Below, in pieces: positions 1-4,304 of a stretch of DNA of 9,739 nt. The notes under the pieces are model-generated. The model ran no database searches. It saw only the letters and a program-made list of their open reading frames with translations, and was not told the origin of the DNA. Position 1 is the stretch's first letter, and each line of letters begins with the position of its first letter. Source of the DNA: Bryobacterales bacterium (GTDB taxonomy: Bacteria; Acidobacteriota; Terriglobia; Bryobacterales; Bryobacteraceae); the NCBI GenBank assembly GCA_003487005.1, contig DNFG01000063.1, positions 462 through 10,200 on the forward strand. Direction: 5' to 3'. Position numbers and translations under genes: made by a program.

Positions 1-122
1 GAACCGACTTCTGCCGTAAGGTCCTCAACCAGAGCGTGGGCGTGGACGTGGGCGACGAGTTGGAGGTGGAGCGGGATCCGGTGGTGCGGCGGGCGCTGGG
101 GATTTTGACTTCGGGTCAGTGA
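1..122 (+). CDS. C-terminal fragment of an unidentified protein (5' end outside window)
   Basis: The plus strand is open from the window edge in frame 3 (first full codon at position 3) to a TGA at 120-122, giving the last 39 residues of a protein. They read as ordinary globular sequence: charged, with a VGDELEVERDP stretch and a helical end, RRALGIL. The codons have the G-ending bias seen in the other plus-strand genes here. No family is recognisable from so short a piece. The alternative is that this is noise beneath the minus-strand glycosyltransferase gene, which overlaps it by 98 bases. However, the opposite frame in that overlap is low-complexity Pro/Arg sequence, so the plus frame looks like the more constrained one. 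No start can be assigned. Confidence 0.6.
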   Translation, partial: TDFCRKVLNQSVGVDVGDELEVERDPVVRRALGILTSGQ

Positions 123-1494
123 GGGCGAGTTCTTCAGGGGAGCGGAGGGCGAGGAGGGCGGTAAAGAGGAGGGCGGGCCAGACCTGAATGACGAGGCGGT
201 TGACGGCGGTGGAGACGTGCCACTGCTGGTTGGCGGTGGTGACGAGGAGAGCGGTGAATCCGGCGGCGAGGAGGGCGAGGGCGGGGAGGGAGGCGAAGAG
301 GGCGGAGCGGAGGCGTTCGGGGGAGGCGGGCCGGAGGACGAAAGCGAGAATCGCGAGCAGGAGGAGGGGGTGGGAGAGGGGGAAACCGAGGGAAAGGGAG
401 GCGTCGAGGTAGCCGCGAAGGACTTCAGACCAGCGGGCGGGGCTGGCGAGCATGGAGAGGGCCTCGGAGGTGGAGCTGGGGTAGAGGCTGGCGCCGCCCT
501 GGGTCAGGAAGGTTTTGAGGAGGAGGGTGGCGACGGCGCCGGGAAGGGCGCCGGCGAAGGTCCAGAGGAAGGGCCGGGAACCGCCGCGGAGGAGGGTGAC
601 GGCGAGGAGGGCGAGGAGGACGACGAGGCCTTCGTTTTTGGTCCAGGCGGCGAACCCGGCGAGGAGCCCGGCGGCGAGGGCGAGGCGGGGTGACCATGCA
701 GAGTCGAGGGCGGTGTGGAGGAGGGCGGTGGAAGCGAGGAGGAGGAGGGCGAGGGGGACGTCGGCATACTGGACGGGGGTTTGGGAGAGCCAGCCTTCGG
801 AGGCGAGCAGGAGGAGGAGGGCGAGGAGACCGAGGGATTCGGCGCGGCGCCAGGCGAGAGCGGCGGGGAGGAAGAGGAGGGTGGCGAGGCTGGTGAGCAG
901 GGCGGTGGCGGCGGGGAGGGTTGGGGAGACGGAGGAGGAAAGGATCCAGCCACGGGCGATGAAGGCAGAGAGGAGGAGGGGGTAGCCGGGGTGGCTGGCG
1001 CCGGTCAATTGGGCATTGAGACCGGGGGCGACGGCGAAGCGCCAGGCGTCGCCACCGGCGAGGAAGCGGGCGCGGAGGTTCCAGATGGAGGAGGCGTCCC
1101 ATTCGCCGTAGGGTGCGGCGGCGGTGGCGTTCTGGAAGTTGAAGAGGAAGAGGAGGGTGGCGAGGGCGGCGGCGATGCGAAGGGCCCAGTTCCAGGAGAA
1201 GGGGGTGGTGGTGGGGAGGGGTTCGGAGCCGGGGTGGCGGCGGCGGTGGAGGGCGAAAGCGGTGGCGGCGAGGAGGGCGAGTTCGACGGCGAGGATGGAG
1301 AGGGGGGAGGCGGCGCCGGTCCAAATGAGGGCGAAGGTGGTGATGGAGGTGATGCCGAGGGCGAAGGGGACGGCGAGGGCGGTGCGCCAGAGCCAGCGGA
1401 GAGGGGGCGCGAGGGTGGCGGGCGCGGGGATGGCTGCTTCGGCGGCGGCGCCGCCGAGGGCGAGAGCGGAGAGGAGGGGCCAGGCGTCGATCAT
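25..1494 (-). CDS. Polytopic membrane glycosyltransferase, GT-C fold (PMT/GT39-like)
   Basis: The 489-residue protein is mostly hydrophobic, with roughly ten or more membrane segments rich in Leu and Ala. Three features match the PMT/ArnT-like GT-C superfamily, which moves a sugar from a polyprenyl-phosphate donor on the outer face of the inner membrane. The first is an acidic motif after an early segment (GEWDA, residues 130-134) where these enzymes carry the catalytic Asp. The second is a loop SHPGYPLL at 167-174. The third is YADVPLA at 243-249, followed by a helix ending WTKNEG (284-289). A late Arg (433, in NRLVIQVWP) also fits. The ATG at 1492-1494 overlaps the TGA of the upstream gene as ATGA, indicating translational coupling and fixing the start. 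The last ~30 residues are a Pro/Arg-rich tail produced where the gene runs across the end of the opposite-strand gene. Donor and acceptor cannot be deduced; the exact subfamily is uncertain. Confidence 0.82.
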   Translation of the reverse strand: MIDAWPLLSALALGGAAAEAAIPAPATLAPPLRWLWRTALAVPFALGITSITTFALIWTGAASPLSILAVELALLAATAFALHRRRHPGSEPLPTTTPFSWNWALRIAAALATLLFLFNFQNATAAAPYGEWDASSIWNLRARFLAGGDAWRFAVAPGLNAQLTGASHPGYPLLLSAFIARGWILSSSVSPTLPAATALLTSLATLLFLPAALAWRRAESLGLLALLLLLASEGWLSQTPVQYADVPLALLLLASTALLHTALDSAWSPRLALAAGLLAGFAAWTKNEGLVVLLALLAVTLLRGGSRPFLWTFAGALPGAVATLLLKTFLTQGGASLYPSSTSEALSMLASPARWSEVLRGYLDASLSLGFPLSHPLLLLAILAFVLRPASPERLRSALFASLPALALLAAGFTALLVTTANQQWHVSTAVNRLVIQVWPALLFTALLALRSPEELALTDPKSKSPAPAAPPDPAPPPTRRPRPRPRSG

Positions 1495-1925
1495 GGGGTG
1501 GTCACTCTGCGGTAGAGGATGACGCCGTTGCCGAGGTCGGCGGCGACGTCGTAGCCGGGGCGCTGGTAGTTTTGGGGGCGGCTGAAGTTGCCGATGGCGA
1601 ATTCGGGAGGGGCGGTGAGGTCGGGGTGGAGGAGGAGGCAGGGGGCGAGGGCGTGTTGGGTGGCGAGGAAGGCGGCGACGCCGGCGTCGGAGTTGAGGGG
1701 GACGTCGGTGAAGTAGGCGACGCGTGCGCCGGGAGGGAGTTGAGTGCGTGCGGGGGCGAAGCGGCGGAGGGCGAGTTCGACGCCATAAGGGTCGCGGGAG
1801 GTGGCGGCGAGTTGGGTGGTGGTCTGGATGCTGCGGAGGAGGCCCGAGAAGGCGAGGAGGACGACGGCCGCGAGGACGACAAGAAGGTGGGCGGGATAGC
1901 GGGGAGCGGGGGCGCCTTGAGGCAT
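1491..1925 (-). CDS. Small membrane-anchored protein, likely partner of the adjacent glycosyltransferase
   Basis: The 144-residue product has one hydrophobic helix near its N-terminus (about residues 10-30) and no clear cleavage site, so it is probably a signal anchor. A soluble domain of ~110 residues follows, predicted to lie outside the cytoplasm. It alternates short beta-like stretches (GARVAYFTD, CLLLHPD, NGVILYRR) with helices. I do not recognise a named family. This pattern resembles the soluble domain that ends many single-chain PMT-type glycosyltransferases, so it may be that domain encoded separately; this is inference. Its stop overlaps the ATG of the glycosyltransferase (ATGA), and the metallopeptidase gene ends 18 bases upstream, so the three are probably one transcript. 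The only cysteine (in APCLLL) is buried in a hydrophobic run. Confidence 0.72.
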   Translation of the reverse strand: MPQGAPAPRYPAHLLVVLAAVVLLAFSGLLRSIQTTTQLAATSRDPYGVELALRRFAPARTQLPPGARVAYFTDVPLNSDAGVAAFLATQHALAPCLLLHPDLTAPPEFAIGNFSRPQNYQRPGYDVAADLGNGVILYRRVTTP

Positions 1926-1943
1926 CGGATACCCAGTTTACGA

Positions 1944-2312
1944 CTAGAGGCGGCGGCGGCGGGCAAAGGCGCGGGCGCGGGCGCGTTCGGCGCGTTGGAC
2001 CTGTTGTTCGTCGAGGCCGAAGTAATGGGCGACTTCGTGCCAGACGGTCTCTTCGACGAGTTGGCGGAGTTCGGCTTCGTTGCGGGCCATCCGTTCGTGG
2101 GGACCCTGAAAGATGGTGATGCGGTCGGGGAAGGCGACGGGCTCAAAGCTGCTGCGAAGGGTGAGGGGGCGGCCTTCGTAGAGGCCGAGGAGGCCGGGGC
2201 GGGGTGGCTCGGGTTCGACGACGAAGACGAGATTTCTGAGGCGGGGGCGGAAGCGCGGAGGGATGACGCGCATGGCGTCGTCCACGAGGCGGTCGAAATC
2301 GCGGGGGTCCAT
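1944..2312 (-). CDS. Zincin-like metallopeptidase family protein (PF06262/DUF1025 type)
   Basis: This is a 122-residue soluble protein with no signal peptide. Near the C-terminus it has the gluzincin/metzincin-like motif HEVAHYFGLDE: His92 and His96 as zinc ligands, Glu93 as the catalytic base, Gly99 at the turn, and Asp101 or Glu102 as the likely third ligand. An N-terminal helix (DFDRLVDDAMRVIP) is followed by a strand run (LRNLVFVVE) and a DRITIFQGP strand before the catalytic helix. That layout and the length fit the minimal zincin family PF06262, whose substrates are largely unknown. The protein ends in a very basic tail (RARAFARRRRL). It is the first gene of the minus-strand group and starts 22 bp from the divergent ferredoxin gene. 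A -10-like TACAAT lies 11 bases before its ATG. Confidence 0.88.
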   Translation of the reverse strand: MDPRDFDRLVDDAMRVIPPRFRPRLRNLVFVVEPEPPRPGLLGLYEGRPLTLRSSFEPVAFPDRITIFQGPHERMARNEAELRQLVEETVWHEVAHYFGLDEQQVQRAERARARAFARRRRL

Positions 2313-2334
2313 GGGCTTGCCCTATTGTAAAGGG
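2313..2334. promoter_or_regulatory. Compact divergent promoter region, possibly leaderless
   Basis: These 22 bases are all that separate the start codons of the metallopeptidase (minus) and the ferredoxin (plus). The AT-rich core at 2323-2329 (TATTGTA) reads as a TANNNT-type -10 box both ways: TATTGT on plus at 2323-2328, six bases before the ATG at 2335, and TACAAT on minus at 2329-2324, eleven bases before the ATG at 2312. At this spacing the plus transcript would start at or next to the ATG and the minus transcript would have a leader of about five bases. I see no good -35 on either side, so this rests on the -10 and the lack of any other room. The AAAGGG just before the plus ATG is too close to work as a normal ribosome binding site. 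Confidence 0.45.
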
Positions 2335-2718
2335 ATGAGCGAAGAGAAACTGAAGAAGAAGGCGGCGGCGCTGGGGATTGGGGGTTTGCGGCGGCACATC
2401 TTTCTGTGTGCGGACCCTGGTGACGCGAAGTGCTGTTCGAGGAAGAAGGGTCTGGAGGCGTGGGGGTATCTGAAGGACCGGTTGAAGGAGTTGGGTCTGG
2501 TGAAGGGGCCTGGGGCGACGTTCCGAACGAAGGCGGGGTGTTTGCGGGTGTGTGAGAAGGGGCCGGTGGCGGTGGTATATCCGGAGGGGGTCTGGTATCA
2601 CTCGGCGGAACCTGAGGTATTGGAGCGGATCATACAGGAGCACCTGGTGGAGGGGCGGGTTGTGGAGGAGTATGTGATTGCGCGCGACGGGTTGCAGGGG
2701 GCTCAGGGGACGCGATAG
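2335..2718 (+). CDS. Thioredoxin-fold (2Fe-2S) ferredoxin
   Basis: The 127-residue protein matches the thioredoxin-like [2Fe-2S] ferredoxin family, the fold also used by the NuoE subunit of complex I. The opening strand HIFLCADPGDAKCC supplies Cys25 and Cys33/34. GCLRVCEKGPVAVVYPEGVWY then supplies Cys69 and Cys73 plus the family's typical GPVxVVYPEGVWY strand. The C-terminal helix (EVLERIIQEHLVEGRVVEEYVI) is also characteristic. The protein is presumably a cytoplasmic electron carrier; its partner is unknown and no redox enzyme lies nearby. The start at 2335 was chosen because the longer in-frame reading (from 2263) runs back through the opposite-strand peptidase gene and adds non-conserved residues, whereas family members begin with a short lysine-rich helix like SEEKLKKKAAALG. 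Its stop lies inside the end of the convergent VWFA gene (16-base overlap). Confidence 0.9.
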   Translation: MSEEKLKKKAAALGIGGLRRHIFLCADPGDAKCCSRKKGLEAWGYLKDRLKELGLVKGPGATFRTKAGCLRVCEKGPVAVVYPEGVWYHSAEPEVLERIIQEHLVEGRVVEEYVIARDGLQGAQGTR

Positions 2719-3647
2719 CCGGTGCGGGCGCGGAGTTTGGCGCGGCCGAGTTGGCGGCGGGCCTGACGGGTGAGGTCGATGGTGATTTTGCGGCGTTCCC
2801 CGGGTTCCGCGGCGGGCATGGGGTAGTAGAGGGAGTAGCGGTAGCGGAGGCGGTTGATGAGGTTGCGGAATTCCTTGTCGGGCCTGGAGGTGTAGAGCAT
2901 TTCGCCGCCGGTGGCGGTGGCGATTTCGTCCATACTGGCTCCGTACTTGGCTTTGTGGGCGTACTCGCGAGCGGCACGGGTGACGCCGATGGGGAAGACG
3001 CGGGACGGGCCGCCGGGCATCCCGAGGGCGAGGCCGCTGACGACGACGTCGAGGTGCCAGAGGTCGTCGATGATCTGATCGAGGGGGGCACCGGACTCAT
3101 GGCCGCGGTTGTCGGTGATGGCGAGGAGGGCGCGGCGGCGCTGGACGGCGGCGTGGGGCGGGAAGGATTGGGCGGCCGCGTGGATGGAGTGGCGAAGAGG
3201 AGTGGACCCGGCGAAGTTGAGTTGCAGGAGGCCCTCCTCGATTGTGTGGCGAACGAGGTCGAGGTCAGAAGAGAAGGGGAGGAGCAGGAGGAGTTGGTCG
3301 GAGAAGGCGAAGACGGCGACGCGGTCGTCTGGGCGGAGTTCGGCGAGGGCGGCGCGGGCGCCGGATGCGACGCGCTTGATGCCTGGCTTCATACTGCCGC
3401 TGATGTCGAAGAGGAGGATGAGATCGAGGGGGACGTCGTCGCGGGTGAGGTGCCGGATGGTCTGGGGCTGGCCGTTGTCGGTAAGGAGGAAGTCCTGGGG
3501 GTCAAGTGGCGCGGAGTTGCGGGGTTGGCCGGCGATGTGGACATCGACACGGACGAGGCTGACACCCCCGCGGAAGACGGGTGGGGACTCCTGAGCGGCG
3601 AGGGAGACCGCCGCGAGCAGCCAGAGGGCCGGCAGGGGCTTGGTCAC
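2703..3647 (-). CDS. Secreted von Willebrand factor A domain protein (acidobacterial VWFA type)
   Basis: With the GTG start at 3645-3647 the protein has 314 residues and opens with a signal peptide (KPLPALWLLAAVSLAAQ, cleavage near residue 19). A short beta domain follows: FRGGVSLVRVDVHI, then DFLLTDNGQPQTI, about residues 25-65. This resembles the N-terminal module of the TIGR03436 acidobacterial VWFA family. The VWA domain then begins, with a complete metal-ion-dependent adhesion site: Asp81, Ser83 and Ser85 (DISGS), Thr149 (STPL) and Asp179 (ITDN). Such domains bind protein ligands through a divalent cation outside the cytoplasm; the ligand is unknown. An upstream ATG at 3734 is possible, but it would place 29 polar residues before the signal peptide and overlap the divergent ATPase gene, so I reject it. 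A -10-like TATGCT sits six bases before the GTG. Confidence 0.88.
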   Translation of the reverse strand: MTKPLPALWLLAAVSLAAQESPPVFRGGVSLVRVDVHIAGQPRNSAPLDPQDFLLTDNGQPQTIRHLTRDDVPLDLILLFDISGSMKPGIKRVASGARAALAELRPDDRVAVFAFSDQLLLLLPFSSDLDLVRHTIEEGLLQLNFAGSTPLRHSIHAAAQSFPPHAAVQRRRALLAITDNRGHESGAPLDQIIDDLWHLDVVVSGLALGMPGGPSRVFPIGVTRAAREYAHKAKYGASMDEIATATGGEMLYTSRPDKEFRNLINRLRYRYSLYYPMPAAEPGERRKITIDLTRQARRQLGRAKLRARTGYRVP

Positions 3648-3706
3648 ACTACCAGCATAGCGGTTGAGGGCGTTGGTATCCTGTGAGTTGTTCCCCGGAC
3701 AGCTAT
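3648..3706. promoter_or_regulatory. Divergent intergenic region between VWFA and ATPase genes
   Basis: These 59 bases, the largest gap in the window, must carry the control regions of both neighbours if neither promoter lies within a coding region. On the minus strand TATGCT (3659-3654) is six bases from the VWFA GTG, a leaderless-like arrangement. On the plus strand TATCCT at 3677-3682 could be a -10, placing a start near 3689 and a leader of roughly 18 bases before the ATG at 3707. GGAC at 3697-3700 is a weak ribosome-binding match at suitable distance. No convincing -35 boxes, operator palindromes or terminator hairpins are visible. Confidence 0.35.
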
Positions 3707-4300
3707 ATGTTTCTGAAAATCCTGTCGCACCCAATCTTTGTGAACCTGAACTTCCACATGCCGATGGTGATGGATCTGCGGCATCCGTTGATTCTGTTGA
3801 CGGGCGAAAACGGATCGGGCAAATCGACGCTGTTGTGGTCGATCTACTATGCGCTGCGCGAAGAGGCGATCGACGGCTACGTCTGCCGGGTGGAGGGCAA
3901 ACCTGAGATCCCGAAGATCTTCCTGTTTGACGCGGAGCAGCACAATCCGCGGATGCATCCGGAATTGCTGAACTCGCCGCAGATGAAGGAATTTGTGCAG
4001 ATGGCGAGCCATGGTCAGGTGATGCTGTCGATGTTCCGTGAGACGTTTCCGTCGCTGCCGGAAGGGACGGTGCTGCTGCTGGACGAGCCGGAGATGGCTT
4101 TGTCGCAATCGAATCAGCGGCGGGTGTTGAAGATGATGATGGAGTTGTGCGACCAGAAGAAGTTCCGGATTATCTGTGCAACACATTCACCGGTCTTCAT
4201 CGAAGATCCGCAAACGTATGTGATCAACCTGGACAACTACATCAACCGGAATGTGCTTCCGGGCGATATGGGGGTTGAGGGATCGAGCACGATTCAATAG
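3707..4300 (+). CDS. Compact stand-alone ATPase, ABC-type fold (COG3910-like)
   Basis: This 197-residue protein is a minimal ABC/RecF-class nucleotide-binding domain. It has a Walker A, GENGSGKST (33-41); a short helical insert; a signature-like ASHGQ (100-104) in place of LSGGQ; a Walker B, VLLLDEP (122-128), with catalytic Glu127; a D-loop-like ALSQSNQ (131-137); and an H-loop, ATHSP (158-162) with His160. The SHG(Q/E)...LLLDEPE.ALS...ATHSP pattern and short length resemble the COG3910 family of predicted ATPases, whose function is not established. There are no membrane segments, long coiled coils or added effector domain. I chose the ATG at 3707 over a GTG at 3683 because GGAC lies just upstream and a -10-like hexamer abuts the GTG. 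The gene ends four bases before the ligase/acyltransferase fusion, so the two are probably co-transcribed. It uses more ATG and AAG/AAA codons (many Met) than its neighbours. Confidence 0.82.
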   Translation: MFLKILSHPIFVNLNFHMPMVMDLRHPLILLTGENGSGKSTLLWSIYYALREEAIDGYVCRVEGKPEIPKIFLFDAEQHNPRMHPELLNSPQMKEFVQMASHGQVMLSMFRETFPSLPEGTVLLLDEPEMALSQSNQRRVLKMMMELCDQKKFRIICATHSPVFIEDPQTYVINLDNYINRNVLPGDMGVEGSSTIQ

Positions 4301-4304
4301 CGCC

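Noticed and set aside
1201..1234. Possible G-quadruplex (four runs of four or more G)
   Set aside because: Loops are 7, 1 and 9 bases, so the last exceeds the usual limit. With this G skew, such runs are expected by chance, and it lies inside a membrane-protein coding region.
130..1480. GAGGAGG-like purine repeats resembling a minisatellite or CRISPR-like array
   Set aside because: There is no fixed unit length, no conserved repeat and no spacer pattern. The texture follows from Leu-Leu and Ala codons on the other strand plus the G skew.
715..1515. Gly/Glu-rich 266-residue plus-strand frame
   Set aside because: It is the complement of Leu/Ala/Val codons in the glycosyltransferase membrane helices (CTC and GCC read backwards as GAG and GGC). 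It shows low complexity with no family signature.
2703..4300. VWFA gene next to an ATPase gene, suggestive of a MoxR-VWA chaperone pair
   Set aside because: The ATPase is an ABC/RecF-class domain with ATHSP and signature-like motifs, not a MoxR AAA+ protein. The VWA protein is secreted, and the genes are divergent, so they could not be a classical cytoplasmic MoxR-VWA pair.
3707..4300. ATPase as part of a phage-defence system
   Set aside because: No nuclease, reverse transcriptase, TIR, toxin or other effector gene is adjacent, and the neighbours are lipid and envelope genes. There is no sign of a defence island or mobile element.
4251..4304. ATG at 4251 as start of the fusion gene
   Set aside because: It would overlap the ATPase gene by 50 bases and add residues (MCFRAIWGLRDRARFNSA) unlike an ANL N-terminus. 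The GTG at 4305 begins directly with a typical helix and lies four bases after the ATPase stop.
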